NCBI GenBank assembly: GCA_035079385.1
Contig: JAVHKY010000052.1
Span: 13,020,001 to 13,084,000, forward strand
DNA: 64,000 bases
DNA from: Aspidiotus rigidus
Taxonomy: Eukaryota > Arthropoda > Insecta > Hemiptera > Diaspididae
Reading direction: 5' to 3'
The notes below the pieces were generated by a model. The model saw only the letters and a program-made list of their open reading frames with translations, was not told the origin of the DNA and ran no database searches. The translations under genes were made by a program, and so were the position numbers. Shown here one piece after another: positions 34,191-46,226 of this stretch. Each line of letters opens with the position of its first letter. The stretch's first letter is position 1.

Positions 34191-34406
34191 TATAAGGCTT
34201 TTCCAGCATTCCATATTACATAATTATCTGCCTGATTCTTATCAATACGGTGGGCTCCCTAACATTGATCTTATAGTAGGTTGACACCAGAATGAAAATG
34301 AGTATGCAACCTAGCAATACCCATGAGAATAATGTTAGAGAGCCCACCATATTGATAAGAATGAGGCGAATAAGTATGCAATATGGAACTCTGGAAAAGC
34401 ACTATA
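34191..34406. mobile_element. TATAAGGCTTTTCC palindromic MITE, copy 1
   Basis: 'tataaggcttttccag' at the left and 'ctggaaaagcactata' at the right; the inner halves are complementary around 'tcttatcaatacggtgggct'. Relatives are at 36702-36916 and 59361-59576. A TA target, as in Tc1-mariner MITEs, is likely. Confidence 0.75.
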
Positions 34407-34764
34407 CCTTCTCAAAATATTATTTTTTCTGAAAAATGTATGGAACGAAAATTGCAGTCCTCTTAATTTCCTGTCAAGTGAATATAATTTCAAATATCTC
34501 GGATGAATTTTTCAAGATCATCACCTTTTTGGTTTTCGCAAGCTTCCGCAAATGACCGGCACAGAAAATGTAGAGAGCGCCTTCTTTGATTTTATTCGCG
34601 AATGTAGATTAATATTATTGACTACACTACACACGTGTCACCCTAACCCATATTCACCAATAAGGGCGGAGTATGCGCCGGTATGCGGAATTTCTCCGAA
34701 GCTTGCACTCAAAGGTGATGATGATGGACTGTGTTATTTGTGATAACAAAAATATCGACTGATA

Positions 34765-35085
34765 TCGATTTGTTTGACAAGAGTACTCATTCTGCAAGAA
34801 ATTTATCCAACGAGAAATTTGCTCCCATAAGAAATGCACAGGGAGCAAAGATCAGTATGAAATTAATCAAAAATTAAAACAGATTTTGCGGAAAAAAGTT
34901 TATATTTATAGTGTGTGAGTAATCGACTTCTGAAAATGAACTTTTTTCCCCTCAATTCTTTCTCATTTTTGATTAATACCATATGATCGATTTGCTTCCT
35001 ATGTTTTCTTATGGGGAGCAAATTTGCGATTGGATAAATTGGCTGCAGAATGAGTACTCTTGCCAAACGAATGACATCACAAAAA
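34765..35085. mobile_element. foldback MITE
   Basis: 'gacaagagtactcattctgc' and 'cttatggggagcaaatttg'-type arms are mirrored between 34765-34845 and 35005-35085. The loop is about 160 bases. No coding sequence is present. Confidence 0.6.
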
Positions 35086-35108
35086 CACGGTCCGATGATT
35101 GATAATGA

Positions 35109-35278
35109 TTAAGGCGTCTCCTACAATCAAACAAAGTTGGCAACGAGCAACGCGCAACGAGCAATTTTGAAACGGTAGTGGTGTGTAAAAAACGAGCAAC
35201 CAAATCAAACTCATTTGTTTCGGTTGCCCGTTGCTCGTTCACGTTGCTCAGTTTGTTTCATTGTAGCGGACCCCTAAA
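35109..35278. mobile_element. MITE with TTAAGGCGTC/TTAGGGGTCC ends
   Basis: 'ctacaatcaaacaaagttgg' near the left is mirrored by 'gtttgtttcattgtag' at the right. The interior has repeated 'gcaacgagcaac'. No protein is encoded. Confidence 0.5.
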
Positions 35279-35725
35279 TTATACAAGTAGAACGACTCGC
35301 GTGTTGTAGCGCAGAAAAGTTGTCCGTGCAAGTATGGTTTCGTTTGAGCGCGCCACTAGTCAATCGGAGAGCAGATTACAACATAGCGCTTATGAGGAAT
35401 TAAGTGTTCCTCGCAAGTTCCTCAAAAACTAAGGCCTCAACTGAAAATTTCGTAAGAAGTAAAATTAAAGAGCGTGAAATTTTTCATTATATCCAGTTTA
35501 TTCTAATGGATAAATTTTTGAATAACAAGCTTTTTGAAAGAAAAACATATTTTTTATCCAAACTTCATCACTATCCTGTTTTAACCTGTTGAATGTTATC
35601 ATTATATTATCATATTATTTTTACGTTTCAATCGTGGTTTCAATCTTTTGATTTCATAGACCAAAATTGTGATCTTCATCTTCTTTCATTGTAATAAATA
35701 ATAGTACCTATAATAAATAGTAATA

Positions 35726-36285
35726 ATGGTGAAGCATCGTTTCGTGACAAATTGCAAAACGGGCTATGCCTCGACTAAAAAGTCTCAGGCGAAGAAAATT
35801 AGTAAGTCTCAGGCGAAGAAAATTAGTTTATTCCGACCACCTAAGGTATGTATGTACTGTAGCATGTACTTCAGCTGAGGCTTTGTGTTGCTATCTGTTT
35901 TCATTTTTGTCTGCATTGGAACAAAGAATCATTATTAAATTAAAATTAAGCTTTGTTGGACCAATTATCTTGAGGTTAGGATTTGTAATCATTGTAACTG
36001 TCGTGTTTATAGGACTCAGTTACTCTTGAGCAATGGAGACGAGCCATTCCAAGGTTGGATCGTCTTCTCGGAGTTGGTGATTTTGTATGGGAAATACATT
36101 TTGATCCTCGCTACGTCAAAAGGTTCTTTGATGCAGAAGAAAAGTTACCGAGAGAAATACTATTATTGAAGCGTGGGGCAGTGCCTACAATATTTCCTGT
36201 ATCACAAATTCAATCCTCACCCCAAATGAGCAAACGTTTTCTATTGTTTTATAGTCCTCCCTTCCTTTATGAAGAAAACAGTTAA
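35726..36285 (+). pseudogene. THAP-domain gene, two exons, zinc ligands lost
   Basis: Exon 1 (35726-35845) and exon 2 (36013-36285) are joined by a GT/AG intron in phase 0, giving 130 codons. Visible THAP features: start MVKHRFVTNCKTGY, FRPPK, EQWRRAIPR, HFDPRYV and the terminal AVPTIF box. Of the C2CH zinc ligands, the first Cys is Arg (KHRFVTNC) and the third is Trp (VWEIHF), so zinc binding should be lost. Exon 1 has a 24-base tandem duplication (the SQAKKIS segment twice). THAP domains bind DNA and occur in P-element-type transposases. After the THAP domain only 20-30 unrelated residues remain, so this is a decayed or truncated copy. Confidence 0.7.
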
Positions 36286-36371
36286 TACGTTAGCAATCCC
36301 TGACGTTGGCAGTAATTCCCTGCGTAACTTCATTACAAAATCAATCTCTTTACAGTAGGCTACCGACTGAG

Positions 36372-36372
36372 G

Positions 36373-36404
<32 letters not shown>
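36372..36404 (+). repeat. poly-A tract of about 32
   Basis: It lies 87 bases after the THAP stop codon. It could be a 3' tail of a retroposed sequence, but the THAP gene retains an intron, so it is not a simple retrocopy. Confidence 0.6.
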
Positions 36405-36408
<4 letters not shown>

Positions 36409-36701
36409 CCTGTAAAACGCTACAGTTCAGAGCAGAGTTATTTTTCCCACACCCTTTGAAGAATGGGAAGTAGGGATTTAGAAATTCCATAGTACCTACG
36501 TCGTTTTTTACAATTCTGCTAAGTTTCATCTTCATACAAGTTTCCAGATAAATTACATTCTCATTACTAAAATGAAGATAAATAAAACAAATAGGATAAA
36601 TTTGCAGGTTAAAAGTTGGTTTTACTTTTCACCAAAGACTTATGTTCACCAAAAGGTTTCTCAAATTATCTATTTCTGCTCATGAACTGTACTTTTGAGT
36701 C

Positions 36702-36916
36702 AATAGGGCTTTTCCATGTTGGCGCATTGCATATGTATTCTCCTACGTGTTATCGAAATGGTAGTATTTCTAACATTGCTCTTATGGGTGTTGCTGGATT
36801 GCATATTCATTTTCATTGTGGAGTAGTTTACCATAAGAGCAATGTTAGAAATACTACCATTTTGATAACACGTAGGAGAACACGTATGCAATGGGCCGAC
36901 ATGGAAAAGCCCTATT
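36702..36916. mobile_element. TATAAGGCTTTTCC-family palindromic MITE, copy 2
   Basis: 'aatagggcttttccatg' and its mirror 'catggaaaagccctatt' close a 215-bp hairpin with a short loop around 'tattcattttcattgtgg'. Arms match almost perfectly. ORFs on both strands here are palindrome shadows. Confidence 0.75.
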
Positions 36917-37751
36917 CAACAACTTGAAGTAAATTGTACTTCCGAACTTGCTTATTATAAGATAAATATTTATAATTTATTTGAAAAGTCGATACAAGTG
37001 ATAGTGTTTCTTCTTTTCTTTCCCTTAAATTAATTTCCTGATCTGTTATCAACTCATAATTACTGAAGTCCAGCTGCCCATATTCCTTTTTAGATAAAAA
37101 GGGCACGGATAATTTCTAGAATTTTACTTTTACAAGCAAACAAAAAAAACCTTTCTCCTCAAAAAAGAAAGAAGAAACAAAAATACGTTCATCATAAAAT
37201 AACTGACCAAAACAAAAGTGCGTTCATTTCAAAATACTTACAAAACTTTCAACCAAGTCTGAGGAATAGATGTGTTCTCTTTTTTTTCAGTACCTAATTG
37301 AAGAAGAAGAAAGTATTTTCCTATTATTTTCCTCTGAAAAGAGTCCCATCTGGGCAGCATTTAGAAAAAAAGACATCTTGCGTAACAGTATGAAAATTTG
37401 TTTATAAATCACCATCCTCATTCCGGAAATGTAAAAGAAAGACAATAATCATAATATTATAATGGGAGTTCATACTTGTACATTGTAATTACAAAAATAC
37501 TAGAATCCGTTACTTGTATGTTTTAGCTTCAAATTCCAAAACATTCATATCACTCGATGGAAAATTCCATATTCTTTAATTTAACCTCTCTTACATTTTT
37601 CATTCAAAGCCTTAGTTTTTGAGAAAATGACGAGAAACACTTCACCACTCATAAGCCTCATGATAATTGATAAAATCCACCCTCCGATTGACTCCAGCGA
37701 ACTCACTAGGAACTACGTTGTAGCGGGCGCGTTTTTCACGCGAGTCGAACG
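36917..37751. other. AT-rich segment without recognisable gene
   Basis: No exon, known repeat or structured element was recognised in this stretch. Confidence 0.35.
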
Positions 37752-37759
37752 CTCACACT

Positions 37760-38571
37760 CAGGGATGGTAAGCTTATCCGCTAGCCTTAGCTTTTAGCCA
37801 TTAGCCCAGCAATTTTGGACCAAAATTAGCTAGCTGATCAAGAAGGATGTAAACATTAGCTTATCCGTTAGCTGTTGTTGAATTGCTAAAATGAAAAGCT
37901 AATAGAAAAAAATTGAGACCGCATTAAAAGCAAAGGGTCAATTCCAAGCGCAACTCAGAAGGAGTTTTGGAGAAATAGTATTCTTTACTCTCGGGAAATA
38001 ATGCCATTTCCCCAAAACTAATTATTAATGGCGTCATGGTGACGTGGTAGGTACTACTAGCCACTAGGTAGACAGCGTGCGGCCGTGCGCTGTTTTGCTT
38101 TTTGCTGATTTTTTTCATTCAGCTTGCAGCACTGCAGCAGTTTGCTGATTTTTTACTTTTTACATTTTCAATCTGGACGCGTTGTCTAGTCTATGAAACA
38201 AATAATCGCAACAAAAAAATTAATAATTCTAGACAAACTTGCAAAACAAATTTGTAACTTCAAAACTTGCAATGCAGTCGGAAATAATTTCAAATAATGA
38301 CGTTCTTCTCGCTTCAGGAGAGAGAGCGCAATTCTAAAAGCAGATTTGGGTTCTACGCGAAAAAACGCTTGAAAATGTTCAGATGATAAGCCTATTTTCA
38401 AGAATTTATACCAGAAATCAAAAATTTCTGATTTTTCGTTAGCTTTTAGTTTTTAGCCGTTAGCTAGCTTTTCGCACGCAGTTAGCTGTTGGACTTTCCG
38501 ATAGCTTTTCTACTCAAGGTCATTAGTTTTTAGCCAATCCGTTAGCGTTTCCGAACGGCTTACCACCCCTG
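37760..38571. mobile_element. hAT-type non-autonomous element, 8-bp target duplication
   Basis: TIR 'cagggatggtaagc' at the left and 'ggcttaccacccctg' at the right, flanked by 'CTCACACT' at 37752-37759 and 38572-38579. Inside are many 'ttagctttta'/'gttagc' repeats. The ORFs at 37924-38118 and 38186-38401 (minus) do not resemble hAT transposase. Confidence 0.8.
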
Positions 38572-38950
38572 CTCACACTGACGGTTTGTGTTTTATCAAT
38601 GTGCATTTAGGCAACATTACAATTTGAAGTTTTCTTTTTCAAATATCTTCTCAAAAGGAATTTCTACGAATAAAATCATAAGAATGAAAGTTGTAGAGAT
38701 TAAAATTTTCATTAATTTGTGACCACTCTCAAATATCTACTTTGTTGAAAATATTTTCTGATTTTCATCCATAAACAAATACATTGGACGGAGCCCTCAG
38801 TAAGCGTTCGCGACCATGCCTTATAGACTAAATAATAATTGATTGAAATTAAAAACGACGATTTATTTAAACGTCGATTCACAAAAATCGACGATTAATA
38901 ATATTGATCTTGTTTTACCAAAATCAGCGATTAAACTAAGTTTTACTGGT

Positions 38951-39402
38951 TTAAGGGTACCTATGCTCTACCTAGTCACTCACACACAGAAAATACACGT
39001 GTATTACACAAAATGGTGTCTTGCGGGTACTGATTTTTGCCCACATGTAACATATCGAATAATGTACAAAATGATTAGGAACGTGGTTTAATTAATTCTT
39101 GAAGTTGAGGAAAATACGGCTAATTAGTTGACAGATCGCGAAATATTCTGGATGATCTTCAGGAAACGTTTAAACTTACGTCTGAAGGGGCCATCTTTGA
39201 ATCGTTGAATTCCAATTAATGAACAAAATTAGTTTGCGTGGACCAATTAGCCGTATTTTCCTAAGTTTTGTCTACATAAATACGAACTTTCAAGATATTT
39301 CATGCTTTATTTAATCAGTTATCTCGGGGCAAAAATTGCAACATGTGATACATTATTTTGTGTGTGTCTACGTGTGAGTGACTAGGTAGAGCATACCCTT
39401 AA
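38951..39402. mobile_element. TTAA-flanked MITE, copy 2 (intact)
   Basis: 452 bp between TTAA sites, TIR 'tatgctctacctagtcactc', nearly identical to copy 1 at 31624-33726. The inner region again contains an inverted pair ('aaaatacggctaattag' / 'caattagccgtatttt'). Confidence 0.85.
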
Positions 39403-39734
39403 AACCAAAATAATTCGAAAATTGTCGATTTTATTTACTGGCCAATTTTTGTCAGTTTTCTGATTTGATTTAATCTCGGGTTAGACCCATTAATCGCCGT
39501 TTAAACTGAGTTTTTTAGGTTTGGTAAAACCAGACATGTGGAAATCGGAGATTTTACAATCTTCGATTGAATTAATCGCTGGATAGAAAAGTTGGTAAAA
39601 CTGGCTAAACTTTGATTTTCAATTTAATAAAACTGATCTCATTGGAAATCTTTGTTTCATCACTGTTTCTTTCATGAAACTTAGTTTGGTGGAGTTGGTA
39701 AAACCGGCTCTAAGTTGTAATGGTTGTTATGAAT

Positions 39735-40705
39735 AAGATGAAGAGACCTTTGACGGTAGGGACACAAACGTATACTCACTGTGGTAAACGCTGGCTGTAA
39801 TTTAGAAGTAGTTCTGAACCAGGGATGGTTACGTTCATGAACTTGAACTGAAGTTCACGTTCACGTTCATTCTGTTCCGTGAACGTGAACGTCCAAAAAG
39901 TTCACGTTCATTTTTTTTTGTGAACGTGAACGTCTAGAAAATGTGTTTTTTCACGTTCATTTTCAAATTTCCACTTTTTTTTTTTCACTTTTTCACATAA
40001 TTACTTCTTCAAATGTTAACAGCTGAGTTTCTACTTTCTACCAGGGTACCTGCAGTACTACTACAAAGACTTTTCTTATCGTTTATGTATTGATTTAAAC
40101 CAGGGTACATTATAGAGGTATTGACACTCGCATATCTTCACCATAAAAACAATTCTCTGGTTGTTCCGCAACGTATTTGTAGAGCGCGTTGTCAATCTGG
40201 TTTCAATAGTATACAGAGTCTTATGGCAACTCACTGCTTTTCAAAAAATTGTAAAAAAATCAGGAATTAACTTAGAGAGCTCGAATTGGCCGAAAAATTA
40301 AATTTTATTAAATTCTATGATATTCAAAAATATTCATTTTTCTAGGTACATTTCTCGATGTTCTATAATCTTTGAAAAATTCAGCAATACTATGGTACCT
40401 ACGGTAAAGCCATGCTACTAGCGGGGTGAGGAAGGATGCGCTAACCGGAGACCAAGATTGTTGCAAACCTAGCGGAATTCCTTGTTCACTACCAGATTTT
40501 GTGAGACACAATTGTTGCATAGTGTCAATACCTCTATAATATACCGTGGTACCAACGGAAACGTCTTGCCACTATAGTCTTGCCGCAGGTGGGGTGAGGA
40601 AGGAAAACGGAAACAGCCCGAGTGTTTGCTGCAAACCTTGAAACCTGGCGGAAGTTTGTATCAGGACTGTGGACACAATTTTAGTGTGTGTCATTGTACC
40701 CATGG
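39735..40705. mobile_element. degenerate, nested copies of the CACGGTATAAG hAT-type MITE
   Basis: 39735-39827 matches the left end of the twins at 46.2 and 46.9 kb. A sequence starting 'cagggatggttacgttcatg' and rich in 'gttcacgttca' palindromes (about 39828-39960) is inserted. 40099-40547 is another family member with its own TIR ('attatagaggtattgacac'), and 40550-40705 is the right end of the outer copy ('gcaggtggggtgaggaagg'). Confidence 0.6.
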
Positions 40706-40723
40706 CCGTCTCTAGTAGTCCGG

Positions 40724-41021
40724 GTTAAGAAAGGGCTCGAGATCGTAAAAGAGTAGTGCCTTCAGAAAGGAAAAGAGGTAGTAAATCTCTTATCACAATG
40801 TTTTAAACATCGAAAAAACATAATAACACTAACGAAGAAACACAAACAGGAACAAAGTGTAATCAAAATTCAAAATCTTGCTTCAATCCCGTTAAAACTG
40901 TAAGTACAAGGAATTAATTAATTATGAATTGAACATTCTTCGAATGAGGTGATAAGAAATTCACTAGCTTTTATCCTTTCTCAAGGTACTACTTTTTTAC
41001 TATCTCGAGCCCTTTCTTAAC
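40724..41021. mobile_element. MITE with TIR GTTAAGAAAGGGCTCGAGAT
   Basis: About 60 bases at each end are inverted repeats ('gttaagaaagggctcgagat' ... mirrored 'atctcgagccctttcttaac'). Total length 298 bp. No coding sequence is present. Confidence 0.7.
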
Positions 41022-42170
41022 GTGAACAGAGTATAGTATCAGGTCGGAATACTCGAAACTTGACAACGTCGCACGGGGGGCCTAAATTTACATAGGCTCT
41101 TATGGGAAAATATCGAAAAATTCATTTTACACGAATATGGTGAAGTTTTTGAGAAAAATGAAGAGAAAGTAATTTAAAGAGCTGAAAATTTCTGATTTTT
41201 TGAGCTATATTTCAACAAAATTGGTTGACTAAAGGCTGAGCTACGATTGTTTAAAATCAAGACTTCTAACAAGGTGCGAATGAAGAACGTTATCAACATA
41301 AATCACGAATAACAACAATAACATCGTATATTCTATGGAAAAATATCTGCGGAATGCGGATATTTTCCAATCGGTTATAATGAAAAATTGGTGTAAAACT
41401 GAGACAATTTCTGGTGTATAATTATACTGAAGATACAGAGAATATACTGAATGTACGTAAAATTAAAATCTCCTGTCATGAGATCGTTTTACATAAAATA
41501 CTAATCATTACCAATTCAAGTTATGTGGTTTTGGATTTTTCAATTTTCTCATTCGAATGCGAACATTCGTCATCGTGAATTGAAAATTGTAAGTATTCAA
41601 TTACGATATTTACTGTTGATGAAGTGGTAAATTCTGAATTTGTAATCGTAGTTTCATGTTCGCGAATTTCCAGGTGCAGAAGCATATTCGGATTCAAAGA
41701 GTTTAAGACGCTTCAAAAATCCATCATTTTCTTCTTTGTTACTGGTGGAACTTGACGATCTGTGAAACATCTATACATCGAGATGGAATTGAGAAATACG
41801 CGTCAATAGTAGGAATATTCACGATCATGAATTCTTACTTCATTTTTTTCTGGGAAAGTATTGTGCTTATCGCGACCTTTTTCTTTTTGTTATCCTCTAC
41901 TTCATTTCTGTCTCCTTCATTACATGTGAATTCCTACAACAATTGCATGATACATTTTTAACGGAAGACTGTCAACTCAATCGTAAGTATTAACAATGCA
42001 GATTATGATAATATTATAATGCTCACATTTTTGTACGTAAGCAATGATGAGCGTTTTTTCGAATGTTTCAAAACTTTATCGTTTATTTCTTGGTTAGTGG
42101 TCGCTAAGCTAACGGATATGGGTACCTGAAGCATTTACCAATGGCGATCGAACTTTTATTGAAACAAGTA
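41022..42170. other. no confident gene; one possible small exon
   Basis: The minus strand at about 41752-41660 reads SSSSTSNKEENDGFLKRLKL after an acceptor-like 'gatgtttcacag', which may be a terminal exon related to the ones at 42.2-42.6 kb. Nothing else is recognised. Confidence 0.25.
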
Positions 42171-42179
42171 TCTGCTACA

Positions 42180-42640
42180 AGTAAGTTCACAACATGATAT
42201 TCACGTTCTTACTTCGAGATGGTGATGAACTCATTTTCAAATTCTCTGTTTCTGCCCTGTTAAGTATTGGTTGAGTTTTGAGAAAACCAAGAGATCTATT
42301 TATCTAAAATATTGTGCCATCAATTTTCGGAATATCACAGTCTATACTGCAGGCCTTTCATATAGAAAATATAAGATGATGCTTACAGTTTCGGTTGTTG
42401 CTGACGATGAACTTGCTTCTGAACGTTCTGCCATTGTATTCATGTGAACAGTAGAAAGACCCACCGATCTTGTCACCTAAAATATTTTATCTTTGAATGA
42501 GACGAGCTATTGTAGAATGTATGTACAATGTAGAGTTTACTTTTGTTGAACATACATTCTTGTTTTTCATTTTTTTATCATCATTGGTTGCAGGTTCCCT
42601 GATAGAAGAGCCTACTGAACTTTGTATCTAAAATAGCAAA
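42180..42640 (-). other. three similar candidate small exons
   Basis: On the minus strand, segments ending near 42548, 42395 and 42187 each start after a 'ttttag' acceptor and end at a GT donor. They begin with related residues: IQSSVGSS, VTRSVGLS and INRSLGF. They could be duplicated exons of a gene downstream of the P-like transposase, or chance. No family is recognised. Confidence 0.3.
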
Positions 42641-42989
42641 TTTTCTTCGAATAGGTATCTAATTCAGGAGAAATTCACAAAAGATTTCAAGTCTTAAAAA
42701 TCTTTCAGAACGAGAATAAGTAATATCCTGAAAAGTTGATCTTTCTGCAGAATAATATGTTCTTGTTTAGTTTTTAGAGGATAATATCAAGAAAATGAAA
42801 GCTGTTTCAAAATTTCGAAAAACGTCAGCAGGACAAATATTTCTACCTAATATCCGTACAATCGCTCATCACTGTTCTGAAGAATTTTAAAAAGTTGAAA
42901 TTCGTTCCATACTGTAACTTGGCAAGTAGGCCTAGTGAAACGCTCACCTTCTGGTAAACATCAGTTTTACGTGTCTTTCCATTCTTCTT

Positions 42990-45761
42990 GATTATTGTTT
43001 TCTCGTATTGCAGCGCCATTCTTCATTTTTGTATAGTTATTCAAATATATATTTACGAACGTTATTATCAGTTTCCGAAACATTGTTTCAAGATTCTTCC
43101 CACAGAAGCACAATTCCAAAAACTTTTATTTCACCCTCGGCTTATTTTCTTCAATTTTCTTCTTTGATAGGTCGAACAATGCTCTTTTGTGACATCCCAT
43201 TCTCAGAAACGTTGTTTCATATTTCTCCGAAATTAAGTTGTTCATTATAGTATAGACATATTTACCTATAATAAGGAGGTTTTTAGATGGAACCGTGAGT
43301 CCGCCTCTGTTCAATTCTTGAAAATATTGTCAGGATTGTTCTTCGCTAACAATTTTTTGTATACACAGAATACATTCCAATTTTGCTGCTACTCTGAATG
43401 CAGCATAGCCTACTGTTGTGAGCCGAGAATTTTCCTCAATTTCTTGGTCGAAATCAATTTGTGCTTCTTCAAAAAGGGATAAGTTAGGTGATATGTCTTC
43501 ATCATCATCAATATCGTCATCTATGTTGAGTTCGTCCTTCTCCAGGGGAAAATTTTATCACGCCATATTTTGCCGATTTTAATCCTAATAAACTTTTGAT
43601 GCGTATTTTTTTTTTTCAGCCTCGAAGACTTGTGTTACAGAAACATTATAATTACCGCCTGATAGCTGACGGTAACAACTGAACCGCCGTTCTAAATTGT
43701 CCGTTTGCAGTTTTCCTGGCAAAACATATTCGACGTGTAGTTCTGTGAGGCTATAGATGATGAAATCGATCATTACTGCCGTACTCTGATATACGGCTGT
43801 GTAAGTTTCAAAGGTGAAACTAGGTGTGCCTAAATTTCGCCATTTCTCGAGCCATTTTAAAAATCTCAAAAATTCCAGACGCTCATCTTCTATGCTGTAA
43901 AATGGTTCAGCGTTCTTGTTTCGTGTAAATGTTCCTAGTAGTTTTGATTTCACATTCATTATAGTCCACCATTTTGTTGTGATATGAACAGAGTCGCACG
44001 TCCCTGCGCTTGTTATTAAACTTGAACCACTTTGGTACTCTGTTATTAACGCCGTGTACGTTTCATCATTAAAAATGTTACAAACTAAAGAAACTTTTTG
44101 CCTTTCGATCTTTGATGGGTATAAAGTTGTGTAATTCAATTTATACCCAGTTTTGAGAAATACATTGTGGTACTTCTTCTTATAAAATACCCTTAGGTCG
44201 GAAAATTTCGCGTACAATCCTTCATTGCTCTCTAAATTTTCAAAATTTGGGAATATAACATTTTTTTCGGGATCTTTCAGATTTATCCAATTGTTCCTAA
44301 TATTTTTGAAGTCATAGACGGTATCGAAACTAATGAAGGTTCGATAACCGCATACCGATTCAAACCAAATATTATTGTAAGCTTTGAATGATTCCTTCAA
44401 TTTGTCGAAGAAACACCTGTTTATTTGATTATTGTCTGATAAAATAACCAAAACGTAGAATCCGCATCGGTTTATGAAATCGATGACATTTGCAGTCAAT
44501 TCACATAAGTCGTTAGCATTCATATTCAGAACTGGATGTAGACGAACTACTTCCCTAAAACGTCCAAAGATGGACGATATCAAGAATGCTTGAACTGTCT
44601 TTGCCAAATCCGTTGTATTTGCACTCGCGTTTTCCGCTGATCCTACAATTTTTCCTCCTTTGTACTCGTAATGTTGTTTTACGTAAATTTCATCTATTTG
44701 CAGCGCCACAAATCTGTCCATAAATGATAGAGTTTGTAATCGGCTGTACAGAAAATGTTTTGTTTCCATTTTTGACGACGGAGAACAGGAAAAGGAAGAA
44801 GATAGTTGCTTTAAGTATTTAATATGAGGTAGAATAAGATATCTGGTTTCTCGAATAGCGGAGTATGTGCTTGAGTTTTGTAAGAACACCATGTATGCTC
44901 ATATAATCATGTCAGTGGAATATCGTTTTGCTTTTGTGTAAATGAGATCGAACTGCTCCTTTAAAAAAGATATTCGTTTTCTTTCATCATCAGTTTCTTC
45001 AGTAGCTCCTAAAATATGAGATAGTTTTTTAAAATTTTTTCGTATACCTTCGCAAAACGAATCTGTAGTTTCTATCATAGGGGATTCGTCACCAACAATT
45101 TCTTTGAATCGCGAAAAAATATCCTCGAGTTGAAAAAATGTGTTTAATTTACCGGTAATAGGCACATTGCCGTAAATGTCAGAAGATGAGACGTCAATAT
45201 CGTTAACCTGAACTTGAACTGACAGATCTCTATGATGACAGAATTAACGATTTTCGGTACATTTTCAAAACTACAAATGTAAAATACGTGAATATCCGCG
45301 CCTATGAACGTTATCCACGTATCAGTCTTACATTTTCGCTTAAAAGTGTCTCCCAGATGTTCAAAACTCAAAATGTAATCTTCAGAGAGCAATTGCAAAG
45401 CCTTTTCTTTTTCCCTGTCCAGAATTTCTGATCTTCTCTTCGAAGGATCGCGTCTTTCGAGTGTTGCTGTTCTATTCAAATACTGGGGAGTATTGCAACA
45501 TTGCCTCGTCGGAACGGCATTTCTCGTTAATCGCGGACGATTACCTGATCGATCGATATACTTCTCTTCGGAATGCCTTATGCAGACAACCGATTCAGCT
45601 GATGGGGCCCACTCTTCCCTAGATACAAACTTGATCCACTCACTTTTTCGATATTTCTCGTCATCATTGTTTTCACGAGGAAATTGAAAACTGGATACAT
45701 AGGGGACTTTCAGATATTTATAGTTGGAAGTGCAATTGAAAACACAAAATTTCCTAACCAT
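42990..45761 (-). pseudogene. THAP / P-element-like transposase, decayed
   Basis: Reading on the minus strand: N-terminal THAP domain at 45761-45500 (MVRKFCVFNC, SEWIKFVSREEW, CIRHSEEKYI, PT box; HF is HS), linker and leucine-rich helix to about 45236, a frameshift, DVSSSDIYGNVPITGKLNTF to a TGA at 44899, then in the same frame 435 codons (44892-43588) holding the RNase-H-like P-transposase core (LQIDEIYVKQHYEYKGGKIV, ILSDNNQINRCFF) and the C-terminal helical part (PGKLQTDNLERRFSCYRQLS). The frame continues past several stops (43585 onwards) with TTVGYAAFRVAAKLE and NRGGLTVPSKNLLII. Order and motifs match P-element/THAP9-type transposases. No terminal repeats were found. Confidence 0.8.
45144..45761 (-). 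pseudogene. THAP-domain N-terminal part of the P-like transposase
   Basis: 205 codons are open. The C2CH ligands are present (C in KFCVFNC twice, C and H in VVCIRH), the conserved Trp is in SEWIKF, and the Pro is in the closing NAVPT box, so DNA binding by this part could still be possible. The last about 30 codons (after FENVPKIVN) are out of frame relative to the true continuation because of a one-base shift near 45236. Confidence 0.8.
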
Positions 45762-46100
45762 TAAGTCCGAAAATGAAAACTGAAAAACTAGTTTACGACC
45801 TATATCAAAAACTCGCAGCCCACACAGTTAGCTGCTCGGAATTGCCTTCATTAACTCTGTTAATTGAGGCAAACAGGGAACCTGTTTTATGGGAGTAATC
45901 ATGTGAGTGTCATTTTTTGCTTTTTGTCGTCTCAAGTAGAGTGAACTTTGTTCCTCACCACCTTGAGATCTCCTCTCATTAGGTCAAGTTCTAGGCGCGT
46001 TTTTTTTTAGTGGTTTCCCCTGTAGGCCTAAAAATCCACTTCAATTTATTTTTACAGCCTGTGTGGTACCCCCGGTAGGCCTATCCTGTTATCAGTTCGG

Positions 46101-46206
46101 AGATCTGATGACGTCACACGATCTAATGACGTTACGATCTGGTGACGTCACGATGGAGATCTGTGACGTCACGATCATCATGCCATCACTATCTGATGAC
46201 GTCACA
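46101..46206. repeat. cluster of TGACGTCA palindromes
   Basis: About five repeats of 'gatct-g-TGACGTCA-c', four of them with the perfect TGACGTCA octamer, within about 105 bases. This octamer is the cAMP-response (CREB/ATF) site in animals, but here it is a tandem repeat within a transposon, so function is unproven. Confidence 0.6.
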
Positions 46207-46226
46207 GAGCTAGTCAAACCACTAAT

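Noticed and set aside
36372..36404. THAP gene as a processed retrocopy because of the poly-A
   Set aside because: The gene still has a GT/AG intron, so the A-tract is not evidence of retroposition of this copy.
36616..36927. ORFs on both strands with similar sequence to each other
   Set aside because: Caused by the near-perfect palindrome of the MITE; the same applies to 59077-59686 and 31344-31643.
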